Source of the DNA: Aureobasidium sp. EXF-3400
Taxonomy: Eukaryota; Ascomycota; Dothideomycetes; Dothideales; Saccotheciaceae
Reading direction: 5' to 3'
Length of the DNA: 64,000 nt
Assembly (NCBI GenBank): GCA_024195585.1
Contig: SWBL01000232.1
Span: forward strand, 19,449-83,448
The notes beneath the pieces were generated by a model. The model searched no databases. It was not told where the DNA came from and saw nothing but the letters and a program-made list of their open reading frames with translations. Positions 43,371-54,123 of this stretch are shown here, piece after piece; within the stretch, counting starts at the first letter, position 1; each line of letters opens with the position of its first letter. The translations under genes and the position numbers were made by a program.

Positions 43371-45521
43371 CTAAAGCCAGTCACCATTTTTACGGCCCGC
43401 TTGAGGCGCTCCTTCCAGTGGCACCATCTTGATAGTCTTCTTGAGCTCCTCCCTCCGCTTGTTGGCTTTGCTCTCGCGCCTGTGATCCTTGATCCCTGCA
43501 AACACACTCGGTCGCTTCTTCGTAGTATTAGAAGCTGCAGACGAGGATGCTTGCAATCTCAAAGGATCATACGCTTCGGCTGCTGATATCGGTTGCGGCG
43601 CACTTATGACCGGGAACGAAGGTCTTCGCTGTTTAAAGTTCTCGACAAGGTTTGACAATCCTTCAACCGCACTGACTGATGATTTACGAACATGATGGCC
43701 GAACACTGAAGTCACCTTGTACGTCAGTGACTTCAAAGGAGCCTTGGAGCCCTTTGAAGACGCTACACTGCTAACTCCGCTATCGTAAGATTGCTTCCTC
43801 TTGTCATAGGCCGATGCTTGTAAATAACGTGCAGCCTCATCTGACGGATGTGAGAAAATGGTGGGCAGCGCGTTCACCTCGAAGGTGACTTTATTGCCAG
43901 GCTTGTTGTATTCTCTGGCTAGTTGCTCGGCGTCAGCGTTGATGCGATGGTAGAAGGCTGAGAAGCGGTTGGAGTCGTCGATGCTTTGTTTTCTCTGTAC
44001 GGGAGAGGGTGGCTCTTTCGTCTTTGTTGCTTCACGTCCAGGGAGCGGCGGTGAAATAGGTATGCTGCCACTTGTGCTGCGACGACGCCTAGTGCCCGTA
44101 GACTCTGGGGTCAGAGAGAGCTTGAAGGGGAAGTTAAGAGGGCGCTCTTTGCTTTTAGGGTTATATCGCTGCTCGCGAGGCATAGTCCGTGGGTCAGGAG
44201 ATCTGCTTGCTGCCGGCGAGTAAGCCTTGTTGCGAGACTTCTGATATTCCAGCTCTCGCTGTTTGGATATTTGTCTAGGGTTGAAGAACAGTGGTTGTGG
44301 TACAAGCTTCATCTTTTCCTTAATACTGTTGGATGAAGCACTGTGCTTTCGGAAACCAGCAGCTTTAGCGTCTTCTTTGAACAAGGCATGGTATTCGTTG
44401 GCCAACCGCTTAGCCTCATCCATCAGACTCTCATTTGAGGATGCATTCAAAGATTTGTCTTCGTAAGCATCGATCACCTTACTCTCATAGTCGTTGATTC
44501 GCCTGCTAGACCCTGTTCGTGACTGCTGACGAGACCTGCCACGAAGCTCGTAACCCATTGCTGGAGGCTCTGAGGGATGGGTGATCGATATCTCAATTTG
44601 AGTCTTCAACTGTTTCTCGACTGGCGACATTGACATTCGTTTCTCATCGTTCATCTCAAAGTACTCGTCTGACAATTTTGATTCGTGCTTGTCAGGGTCA
44701 GTGTTTGCTTGCAAAGGCCAGTCATACGGGGTTGGCGATGGAAGACTAGGACTTGGAAAGACGGGGGAGAGCACCGGAGTCCGCAAAGGCACGATACCTT
44801 CAAATGATCTGCTGCCTCGAATTATGTGTTGCTGATTTGCCTTCTTGGCTGCCGCTAAAGCCCTCATCTCTTCTGGGAGAAGCGGCTGCACTCCAGGCGA
44901 GCGTAGAGTAGCTTTTGCCTTGTCCAATGATACGGTCCTGATATGTTGTGTCGCTACACGCAACAACTGAGGTGAAGGAGGCAGAAGCTTCTCTTTCCAG
45001 AAACGATCTGGAGGAGGTGAAGGTGTTGATGTTCGACTGGGACTTGGCGACGGACTGGTGATGAGCGGTGCACACGGCCTTGGTGGTACAGTTGACTGCG
45101 GTGTGTCTCCCAGGGTGAGCTCGGGAGTACTTAAGCTATATACAGACGGCTGCAGGAAGAAGGTCGGCACTAAGTGTTCTTCGTCCGTCCACGATTCAGG
45201 AGTCGGTGCGTACTGGGAGACAGTACGGCTATAGATACTCGAAGTACGTCGAATTGATGTTGGAGACGTTCCTGGGGTTTCTCCTATTGGGACAGGTGGC
45301 AGAGGTTTTTCTGAGTTTGGTGTCGGTGTTCGTCTTATGAATGATTGAAATGATGGAGCCGACTTCTCGAAACCGTTCAAACTCAGAGATGACGACGAAG
45401 GGTTCAGGGCAGCTGGTGGGCGCCGCAGTTGGGTTTTGGGATGTTCCATCTCGGCGAAGGAGCTCCTCGAGCTATGAGAAGCGCCGGAGAACAGGGATGT
45501 CGGCTTTGAGTCGATGAACAT
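43371..45521 (-). CDS. Large disordered Ser/Pro-rich protein, unrecognised
   Basis: This is a single exon of 716 residues starting at the ATG at 45521. The protein is Ser/Pro/Arg-rich and probably mostly disordered. It has proline patches (EKPLPPVPIGE, PSPSPSRTSTPSPPPD), many basophilic SxR/RxxS sites, and a few ordered-looking helices (ESLMDEAKRLANEYHALFK near the middle, NADAEQLAREYN). The C-terminus carries GLSNLVENFKQRRPSF and a basic end. The long uninterrupted frame with coding-type codon use supports a real gene. Such proteins in fungi are often cortical or signalling scaffolds, but nothing here proves a role. Confidence 0.7.
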   Translation of the reverse strand: MFIDSKPTSLFSGASHSSRSSFAEMEHPKTQLRRPPAALNPSSSSLSLNGFEKSAPSFQSFIRRTPTPNSEKPLPPVPIGETPGTSPTSIRRTSSIYSRTVSQYAPTPESWTDEEHLVPTFFLQPSVYSLSTPELTLGDTPQSTVPPRPCAPLITSPSPSPSRTSTPSPPPDRFWKEKLLPPSPQLLRVATQHIRTVSLDKAKATLRSPGVQPLLPEEMRALAAAKKANQQHIIRGSRSFEGIVPLRTPVLSPVFPSPSLPSPTPYDWPLQANTDPDKHESKLSDEYFEMNDEKRMSMSPVEKQLKTQIEISITHPSEPPAMGYELRGRSRQQSRTGSSRRINDYESKVIDAYEDKSLNASSNESLMDEAKRLANEYHALFKEDAKAAGFRKHSASSNSIKEKMKLVPQPLFFNPRQISKQRELEYQKSRNKAYSPAASRSPDPRTMPREQRYNPKSKERPLNFPFKLSLTPESTGTRRRRSTSGSIPISPPLPGREATKTKEPPSPVQRKQSIDDSNRFSAFYHRINADAEQLAREYNKPGNKVTFEVNALPTIFSHPSDEAARYLQASAYDKRKQSYDSGVSSVASSKGSKAPLKSLTYKVTSVFGHHVRKSSVSAVEGLSNLVENFKQRRPSFPVISAPQPISAAEAYDPLRLQASSSAASNTTKKRPSVFAGIKDHRRESKANKRREELKKTIKMVPLEGAPQAGRKNGDWL

Positions 45522-46048
45522 CCTGCAGCATGTACGCTATAGGAGGAGATTGATTCATGGCAGGCAAACGCCTGAGGCACAAAGAAGTACATATTGCAGG
45601 TTGATGTAGAGGTTCGAACACTTTGCGAGACAATGACAATGCGGGAAACAAAGGACGATGCATGAGAAGATCTGCTTCCGGGCTGATAGGTAAAAAAAAA
45701 TGTTCTTTGATGTCGAAGCTGGGATGCGGGCCTTGGCACGAATAGGTCGCATTCCTAGGAATCGCATCTAACAATGTGTTTCCGCTTTCGATTCCGGCTT
45801 CCATAACTTCGTTCTTTATTGTATTGCGAGATCTCCTAATTGTCTATCCGCACCGAGCGCGCAGGCGAGTTGGAGCGCTCGAGCAATCCCAACATATGCA
45901 TGTTTCTGAGGTCGCTGGAGCACACAGTCCTGCTTTCATCCTCGAGCGCATTTTTCGTTATCGAAGACTGCTGACAACGACGCCTTTCATCAGATCGTTA
46001 GGTCGTATGATTTTGGTCATTATTCGTTATGCATTTGATTGAGCTTGC

Positions 46049-47179
46049 TCATTTTGCATGATCGACGATTTGTTGATAGAGATCGTCAGGAAGTTTTCGT
46101 ACAAAGCTGATGGCCATGGGCTTGATCTTGGATGCTTGCAGGGGAGGGAATGACCTCAAAATCTGGTTTGGACTGTGACAGTCACGTTTAGATGGGAAAT
46201 ATACAGCGGACTGACTGATTGACATACCTTGGACTGGTTAGAAGCTGGTCTCGGATAAGGACTAACTGGGCGACGATGCAAAGCAGGTTCAGATGAGGGC
46301 CATAGGCAAAGCAGAAATCCCACAATTGGAGGACCTCGGGGAGAGGTGGTGTGCAAGCGCACATGGTCAGGACGCTGGCGAAAGCATAAATGCGAGCTTC
46401 CATGCCTTTGCTTGCCAGGTAGGCGGACAGTTTGGGATCGACGATGGCCAGAATCTTGTCAACCAAAGCTAAACCTCTATGAACACCATCCATGGAACCT
46501 CTCACATAGCCAGGGCACTCTACAGTGATGAAGCGATCGAATGCAGCGAAAGCTTCGGCCTCGCTACGAGCAGCATACAAGAAAGGGGCGGCCATGACGT
46601 TCATGCCTTGAACATAGCCGACATGAGAAGCGCCATCGCCGGCTTCAGAGCCTTCTGTGCCAGTGATTGATGCGCGATGTCTCGAGGTGGGCGATGTGAC
46701 CTGGTCCGACTGGCCGTCGATGCTCCTAGGTACGGACAAGGTAGGTGGTGACATCCATCCATTGACGCGGGCCTCGTGGGCATCATGCAGCTTCCAGGCA
46801 ATAGCGTTGAGGACGCGAGTAAGGCTGTTTTCGGTAACGCGACGGCGGAACAGGGGGTCTGTGGTCAAGGTGCGGAAGGTGTCGTTGCGGATCTTGGTAT
46901 AAGCAGGCGAGGCACCCTGTCGCACAAGATCGAGGTAGGCATCAGTGCGCAGCGGAGGCACATTGAGTAGGATGAGCCAGATGTAGATGCGCAGTTCGGA
47001 CTGGAATGGCAGACTTGTCAGACGTTTGTTTAGAGACGTTTGTTTACATGTGGGATGCTCACCATGCCATCGCTGTTGCTGGCTATGCCATCTGACAAGA
47101 CTGTGTAGCGCAACTGCTCCAGACCTGACGCCACATCGCCCGCAGGACCTTTGAGGACCAGTGTGTCGAGACTCGTCAT
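46049..47179 (-). CDS. BUB2: TBC-domain Rab/Tem1-type GTPase-activating protein Bub2/Cdc16
   Basis: Three exons, 47179-47063, 47000-46228 and 46172-46049, encode about 337 residues; yeast Bub2 has 306. The N-terminus MTSLDTLVLKGP...GLEQLRYTVLSDGI leads into the TBC domain (RIYIWLILLNVPPL, FRTLTTDPLF, GYVQGMNVMAAPFLY). An insertion of about 40 Ser/Thr-rich residues sits before the GYVQGMN segment. The C-terminus SPNQILRSFPPLQASKI...DDLYQQIVDHAK matches Bub2 orthologues closely. Bub2 with Bfa1 is the GAP for Tem1 and blocks mitotic exit or septation until the spindle is positioned. The catalytic TBC Arg-finger motif (IxxDxxR) is obscure in this family, consistent with Bub2 divergence; the Gln of YVQGMN is present. 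Confidence 0.92.
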
Positions 47180-48632
47180 GTTGGTACCAGTGTGCTATCA
47201 ACATGCGTCGTCGCTGTTGTCCATATGCGCATCTGCTGCAGCAGCCCGCAATACGCGCATCGCGTTTAAGCTTTCTGAGCGGCTGCTCCCGCCAATCCGG
47301 TGTTTGCCCAAATGCACGTGATCTGAGGGTGCTTCTTTCCAATCTGTTCATCAAGTGCCGGACCTCCGCACCGACAGCGTGGCGGCTCGTGTCCGTCAGA
47401 GGCTCCTTTCGTTTTTACCAAACTCTCCTCGACATCATAATCACCTGTCTCCGCGGTGCCAGTCAGCCTCCTCTTGTGGGGGCATGGAGTGAGAGCCCAC
47501 ATTCTGACATATCAAATCTATTCCACCCTCACTTCTTCCCTGCGAGTGCGACACAGTTGCAAAGGTCTATCAGTCTATCGGTTGAAGCTTAGAAAATGCT
47601 CTGCCCACCCTCTTACGCGGTGCCAATTTCAGGAGCACAAATGCTACCAACATGATTTTTTTGCCCCCCTTGGATCGATTTGTTTCCATTGTTCTTTGGT
47701 CGTGATGCAACCAACCTGCTACTCGGATGCGGCTCTTGCTCTTCGCCGAAGTCGTCGAGCACAACGACCATGCTTTGTCTACTGCTCTCGTCCCATACGC
47801 CGTTTCTCTCAGCCCTAGGAAATTCATGTGCTTGATTCTAGATTTCTGCTTGCCTGAACCCTGGCGCCATCTCACAGCCATGACCGCGGTACCTGGGACC
47901 TTTCGCAAGGCTTGCCTTGTCTTCTTGCTGCTTGAGAATTGAGAAAATATCGATCTTTGGAATGTCGTCAACCCTCAACAAAGCACGCCATGACATACGT
48001 CTGTGATTGGGTCCAAATTCAGCGGGGATCGGTACCAAAGCGAAACGTCTAACCCCGAATTGGTATCACGTCAATGATGTGATACCAATGCTTTGCTGGG
48101 CGGCCCACTACTCCCATACGACGACGAAAGGTCGACGTCGATTCAAAGCTTGATGGCTGCCGGTTGAGATCTGGATCGATATACCTCGTCGTCTCTACCG
48201 CAATTCTCTCCTAGTTTGTCTTTTCTCAATTGCATTCCTGCACCTTTTTTCATTCTTGTGCAGCACGCCTTGTCCGACGCCTTTCGTCGTTCTTGTGATT
48301 CGCCAGACCCGTTCGGCTTACCACCGTTCGTCCTAGTTCTGGCTGTTCTGGCTAGAGTCTCTACCAATCCTTGTTGAGGTCTTGATCTTTGGGTTGCAGC
48401 CCTTCCCGCTTCCAAATACGCCTCCCACACGTTCTGGAGAACATCATTTCCAGACCCCGGATTGCTCATCCAAGCCCTCTATTGGATAATCCAACGTTCA
48501 TTCTGCAGCGACTGACGTCTATAAACCCTCACCTTGTCTCTCGTCAAACTTCTCATTGTTCATACCCAACCCCTATACCATTCAACTAGGCCTCTGTTGT
48601 GTTGATCGATATCACCTACACACACCTTCGAC
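47180..48632. promoter_or_regulatory. Divergent promoter between BUB2 and sulfate permease
   Basis: This is a 1.45-kb gap. Frames up to 143 codons overlap on both strands without domains. The last 500 nt are pyrimidine-rich (TCTC/CTTT runs), as in many strongly expressed fungal promoters. It contains the palindrome at 48059-48089. Confidence 0.45.
48059..48089. promoter_or_regulatory. 11-bp inverted repeat overlapping a CYS3-like site
   Basis: ATTGGTATCAC (48059-48069) and GTGATACCAAT (48079-48089) are perfect reverse complements around a 9-nt spacer. Overlapping it, ATGATGTGAT at 48074-48083 matches the CYS3/MetR bZIP consensus ATGRYRYCAT at 9 of 10 positions. It lies about 550 nt upstream of the sulfate permease ATG. 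Sulfur-starvation control of such permeases by CYS3/MetR is known in Neurospora and Aspergillus; for this site it is inference. Confidence 0.4.
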
Positions 48633-51168
48633 ATGCCTTCTAGAAGGGCTCAAGTTGGCCATGGCCTGGCCAAAGTCCTAGGCATCAAACTCGACTACCG
48701 CCATGAAGTTGAAGCTGAGAAGATCACCAGAGGAGAATCTGTCTTTTCCGTCTCCAGTGCCGACACTTTCGTCGAAGCCGAGCCTACAGTCTGGGAGTGG
48801 TTCAGGGAAATCACCCCAAGTGGTTCCGACATGACCACTTATGTTCGTAACCTCTTCCCATTTACTCGCTGGATTGGTCGTTACAACCTTCAGTGGCTTA
48901 CTGGTGACCTGGTCGCTGGCATTACCATCGGTGCTGTTGTCGTGCCTCAAGGTATGGCTTACGCCAAACTTGCTGAGCTCCCAGTTGAGTACGGTCTGTA
49001 TTCGTCTTTCATGGGTGTATTGATCTACTGGTTCTTCGCTACCTCCAAGGATATCACCATTGGTGTAAGTTTCCGTTCTCCATCCTTAAAAAAAAACTGC
49101 TTGCTTACATTGTCTACAGCCCGTCGCCGTCATGTCTACCATCGTTGGCAACATCGTGCTTGACGCTCAAAAACACCACCCGAATCTACAGCCTCATGTT
49201 ATTGCATCTGCACTCTCAATCATTGTTGGTGCCATTGTCTGCTTCTTGGGTCTCGTCCGCCTCGGTTGGCTTGTCGACTTCATTTCACTCACTTCAATCT
49301 CGGCATTCATGACCGGATCTGCAATCAATATTTGTGTCGGCCAAATTCCTGGTATGATGGGCATCACTGGCTTCTCGACCCGTGATTCGACATATCTTGT
49401 TGTTATCCACATCCTTGAGCATCTTGGAAGAACAAAACTGGACGCCGCAATTGGTCTCACTGCTCTCCTATTCCTCTATCTCTTGAGATTTGGTTTCCAA
49501 TGGGCCGGAAACAAGTTCCCCAAGCACCGCAGACTTTTGTTCTTCTGCTCGACTCTGCGCACCGTCTTCATCATTCTTCTGTACACTCTCATCAGTTGGT
49601 TGGTCAACCGTAACATTCCCAACATTCACAAGAAGAACAGCTTGGCGAAGTTCAAGCTTCTGGGAACTGTTCCTCGTGGCTTCAAGCATGCTGCTGTGCC
49701 TGATGTCACTATTCCAATCATCAAGACCTTCGCTAGCCAGATTCCTGTCTCGGTCATTGTCTTGCTCATTGAACACATCTCCATCGCAAAGTCTTTTGGC
49801 AGAGTCAACAACTACACTATCGACCCTTCACAAGAGCTTGTTGCCATTGGTGTTGCAAACCTTCTCGGACCTTTCCTCGGCGGTTACCCTGTGACCGGTT
49901 CTTTCTCGCGTACCGCTATCAAGTCCAAAGCAGGCGTCCGTACACCTTTTGCCGGAGTCATTACCGCCGTTATCGTCCTGTTGGCCATCTATGCCTTGCC
50001 AGCAGTCTTCTTCTACATTCCCAATGCCGTCCTTTCAGCCGTCATTATTCATGCTGTCGGTGATCTCATTACCCCTCCCAATACTGTGTACCAGTTCTGG
50101 AGAATTTCTCCAATCGAAGTTCCCATTTTTTTCGCTGGTGTCCTCGTCACTGTCTTCTCGTCGATTGAGAACGGCATATACACCACCATCTGTGTGTCTG
50201 TCGCGCTTCTCCTCTTCCGTGTTGTCAAAGCTCGTGGCCGTTTCCTTGGAAAGGTTCAGGTTCACTCAGTCATCGGAGATCATCTCCTTGAGGACAAGGA
50301 CAGACCCGCTGGCCACTATGACCACGAGAAGGCAGACCGCAATATCTTCCTGCCCATCGAGCACGATGATGGCTCCAACCCAATGATCGAGACCGAGTCT
50401 CCTTACCCTGGAGTCTTCATCTACAGGTTCTCTGAGGGATACAACTACCCCAATGCCAACCACTACTTGGACTACATGGTATCTTCGATCTTCAAGCAAA
50501 CTCGCCGCACTGACCCCAACCCATACAACAGACCTGGAGACCGTCCATGGAACGACCCTGGCCCGCGTCGCGGCAAGGCTAACGTCGTTGAAGATCATCT
50601 GCCAACTCTTAAGGCTGTCGTTCTGGACTTCTCATCTGTCAACAATGTCGATGTTACTTCTGTACAACACCTCATCGATGTTCGCAACCAGCTCGATCGT
50701 TACACCAACCCAGAGAAGGTTCAATGGCACTTTGCTCATATCAACAACCGCTGGACTCGACGAGCTCTTGCAGCTGCTGGCTTTGGTTACCCTACTGAAG
50801 AGGGTGAAGAATACCAGCGCTGGAAGCCTATCTTCAGTGTTGCTGAACTCGGTGGTTCATCTAGTGCTGCTGCTGACGCTGAATATGAGATCAACCACGC
50901 CGAGCAAAAGAAGCACCGCGACCTTGAGATTGGCCGTTTGCACAGCAGAGAGATCCATGGCGAGAGTAGTGAAGCTTCTAGCGACATCAACCAAACCATC
51001 CAGAACAGCAAGGCATACGGCGCGCAGGCCAACCAGAAGAAGATTGTTGTGCATGGCCTCAACAGACCTTTCTTCCATATTGATCTGACCAGTGCTCTGC
51101 AGAGCGCGATCGCCAACATCCACGATCCCGCAGCTACTGCTGATGTTGTTCAGGATAAGATTCACTGA
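48633..51168 (+). CDS. High-affinity sulfate permease, SulP family
   Basis: Two exons, 48633-49064 and 49120-51168, encode about 826 residues; the junction restores KDITIG|PVAVMS. The SulP core shows AGITIGAVVVPQGMAYAKLA, LPVEYGLYSSFMG, the long membrane region to about residue 540, and GGYPVTGSFSRTAIKSKAG in the expected place. A cytosolic STAS domain follows (about 560-800), with LKAVVLDFSSVNNVDVTS. This matches yeast Sul1/Sul2 and Neurospora CYS-13/CYS-14, which import sulfate with protons at the plasma membrane. It is divergent from BUB2. No other sulfur-assimilation gene is in the window. Confidence 0.94.
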
Positions 51169-52609
51169 TGAATCATGGTTCTTCATGTCTTTTTAATGTC
51201 TTTTGCTTTGCTTTTTTGATGTTATGACTAGCGACTTGTATTGGATTTGATTTGAGAAGGGAGAACCAAAAGCAAGCATCATTTGTATATATGTGCTTCG
51301 ATGCTGCACTTTACTGGGCTTGTTGGATTACATGTCTGTTCGCGTATAAAAGATAGATGCAGTTGGTTTACTGTACATATTGCATTCACTATCAGCATTT
51401 TCCAATCCTCTTCGAAAGGCATTCTCGTCCCTTGATGCTGTCATCCCATTCTATGAGCTAGGAATTCGTCTCCGTTACTGATCGATCATCTAGACCGCAA
51501 TGCAGCATCTTTGGGGCCCCAGGTTGCTTAAATGCGAGACTTGTCTGCATCAGGTGTGTACCTGATTATCTTTTTAACGCTCTGTAGCCTCACCTCGTAG
51601 CGCGACTTGAATTAGAAGACTTCATTATATCCAGGAACAATCACCTGAGCACACTTTGAGACCTTGCTAACCAACAGCTTGATACATCCGCAGCCCTGAA
51701 TACCAAAGCGCTACAGGAGCAGTACGATCCTCGTTAAACACGTCAACGATTATCAAATGAACCATCAAACGGGTTTTTCACTAGACAAGTTCAACAAGTC
51801 GGTAAAACCATCAAAAAGCACACTCCACCATCCACGTTGCTCCTTCACTGAATCAGGGCATCGCGATCCTGCACGCGCTGTTTAAAGGCTCTTTCTTTCC
51901 TCAACGACCAGTTTTTTTTCCAAGACCGCGTTCAACCGTGCCGAGTGCACGCCGTGACGCCGCGTCGCCGGTTCTGCCTTGGAACAATAATCTACGGTAT
52001 CCACACACCACATGCTTTGCGCAAACTTGCAAGTTGGCGTTTTTCTTTTCACCGCCCGCATATCCATGACTTCATCGTTGCTTCCTTTCCTTTCCGAAGC
52101 AAAGCAGGTGTAAAAGAATTCCCTAATTGAGGATGTGGAAGCGCGGAGAGCAACATTTGAGAAGTTATCCCCGAGACATGGCCGCAGTGGGGTCGAAGTT
52201 TCGGATGTATTACAGCAGCCTTCCGATGACGGATGGCCCAGGATAGTCAGGGGTGGTTGGTATGGGGCGAGTGTTGGGCAAACAAGCAAGTATTGACTAG
52301 GTCATAGAGATCGGAGTGTAATGTTGGTATAGAGAAATGTAGAAGGTGTAGGAGTGTAGGTGTGAATATGTGTGTGAGAAAGTGATGATGGTCTGAGCTT
52401 GTTCAGTGATGGCAAGCACGCATCAGAACTTTGCGGCGTGCTTGTTGCAGTGATGAGTCTTCTTCGCATGACATATCAGCAACATTGTCATCAACATTTT
52501 CTATCATCTAAGGGCGAATCTTAATGATCTCATAGCAGTTTGTTACTTCGCAACAACTACACACAATTTTGAAGAAAGAAGTCGGGAAGAAATCTTCTAT
52601 CAGATCAGC
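51169..52609. other. Intergenic region with no supported gene
   Basis: About 1.4 kb of 3' UTR and promoter. Overlapping frames at 51882-52289 (minus, 135 codons) and 51945-52130 (plus) are Arg/Cys-rich with no domain. A purine/GT-rich run (GTGTAGGTGTG type) occurs near 52330-52385. Nothing else is seen. Confidence 0.45.
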
Positions 52610-53131
52610 ATGCCAGTGCCAAATATCAGCCAGGTAGTGCCTGGCGCAGCAGTCTCCATCGTCCTCAAAGCAGATCAACCCACCGGCCGTCAAGTCCAAG
52701 GCGTCGTCCAAAATGTGTTGACATCTGGAAACCACCCTCGAGGCATCAAAGTGCGGCTCAGCGACGGTAGAGTCGGTCGCGTACAAAGAATGCACACTGG
52801 CGAAATACCTCCCCAAGAAGCTTCTACAACACCCAGCTCTGCGTCAAGAAATTCAAGACCCCCTAGGGAAAGAGACAACCGTCGTTCAAAATTCCAGTCT
52901 CGAGATATCAGACTGGATGAAGATGGTGAAGTGCCAGCTGAGGAGATTGATCTTTTCGCATATATGAAGCCGGCGAAGCAGAAGAAAAAGGGAGGTGCAA
53001 AGGCTCAGGCGCCAGTCGAGGAGGAGGAACCGATTAGAGAAGCTGCGACTACTGCTACCTGTCCTGTTTGTGGAAACTTTGAAGGGGATGAGACGGCAGT
53101 CGCTCATCATGTCGAGTCGCATTTTGCTTGA
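52610..53131 (+). CDS. YwbE-domain (DUF2196) protein with C-terminal C2H2 zinc finger
   Basis: This is a single exon of 173 residues. Residues 8-66 form a YwbE domain (PGAAVSIVLKADQPTGRQ, GNHPRGIKVRLSDGRVGRV), a small beta-barrel family found in bacteria such as Bacillus YwbE and widely in fungi. A charged linker with a Lys run (KQKKKGG) follows. The last 25 residues hold CPVCGNFEGDETAVAHH...SHF, a C2H2/UBZ-like finger. The function of YwbE domains is not known to me; the barrel suggests nucleic-acid binding. The finger could bind ubiquitin or RNA, which is inference. The first ATG after an AT-rich 5' region was used. Confidence 0.82.
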   Translation: MPVPNISQVVPGAAVSIVLKADQPTGRQVQGVVQNVLTSGNHPRGIKVRLSDGRVGRVQRMHTGEIPPQEASTTPSSASRNSRPPRERDNRRSKFQSRDIRLDEDGEVPAEEIDLFAYMKPAKQKKKGGAKAQAPVEEEEPIREAATTATCPVCGNFEGDETAVAHHVESHFA

Positions 53132-54123
53132 TCAAGTATCGTCAACGATGCAGACACAACATCATCAAGGGGTTTTCCAGTAACGTATATCTATTGTCAC
53201 CCCTGATAACGAAGCTGCCCAGCTTCATCACTCGACCACGATGCTGATCTGCTTGCGACACAGCAGACGGTCTCGTGCTAGCGGAGATGACATCACAGCG
53301 ATGCGGCTTTTCGACCTTGTCGATGAGGGTGGACGAGGAACGGATCGTTGGACTGACGGCTTCGTCTCAAGGAGCAGCGTTGGCAGACCTGTCATACCAA
53401 TGCCAGGTATATTCCATGACGCTCAGTTCGGCCAGTTATCATTCGCGTCCGGAATTGTTGAAAGCATACAATTCAGCAAGACCTGGTCCACTCCATGATA
53501 ATCTCAGACATTCTGCCTCCTGGAGCAAGCATCTTCAATCATTCGTTTCAACACAGCTTTAGATCTATCCTGATCTATGCGTCCGAAAGAGATGCAAGCG
53601 GCCGATACACAGAGCTGGGCATGGTTGCTCGTGACGCTTTCGACGTCTATGGAGGAGTTTAGAACGATTTCAAATGCACGTTATATACACAAGACGATAC
53701 CTGGACATACAGTGATAATCTTGCTATATATCTGTAAAACCGTCCGATAGTGTGTTAAATGTGTACCACGCTTATTCGAGTCCGCTTTGCGTGACTAACG
53801 AGATCGTCACAAATAGGATGAACCACATCAGCAAGACCTCTCGTCGATCCAGAGACTGGAAGAGACCATCATGAACACATTTGGTGTCGAACCTAGTGGT
53901 CGATGGATTGATGGAGCGATATCAAAGGTATGAGCAGGGTTGCCACAGCAGCAGCTCAGACTTGGTCAAATCCTCCCTTGCCACGATCATGTGTTCTATT
54001 CTCAGTCAACAAAGTACAGAGTCAGTGAGACTGAACTAATTTAGTCACTTATGGACAAGAGTTTGCTTTGGAGAATGTGTTGATAGACAAACCTTTTGAC
54101 CATGCATCAAGAATTTCTCCTAC
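53132..54123. other. Region with fragmentary coding-like segments
   Basis: There is no intact gene, but two stretches read like exons. One runs from 53471 to 53662 (QQDLVHSMIISDILPPGA... to TAG). The other runs from 53831 to 53938 (QQDLSSIQRLEETIMNTFGV...ISKV, then TGA). Each follows an acceptor-like TTCAG or ATCAG, and the second has a GACTAAC branch site upstream. No start exon is apparent. It may be an unannotated spliced gene or a decayed one. Confidence 0.3.

Noticed and set aside
47161..47592. 143-codon plus frame opposite the BUB2 start
   Set aside because: It overlaps BUB2 exon 1 and its promoter and has no domain.
51882..52289. 135-codon minus frame downstream of the sulfate permease
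   Set aside because: Overlaps other open frames, Cys/Arg-rich random text, no recognised motif.
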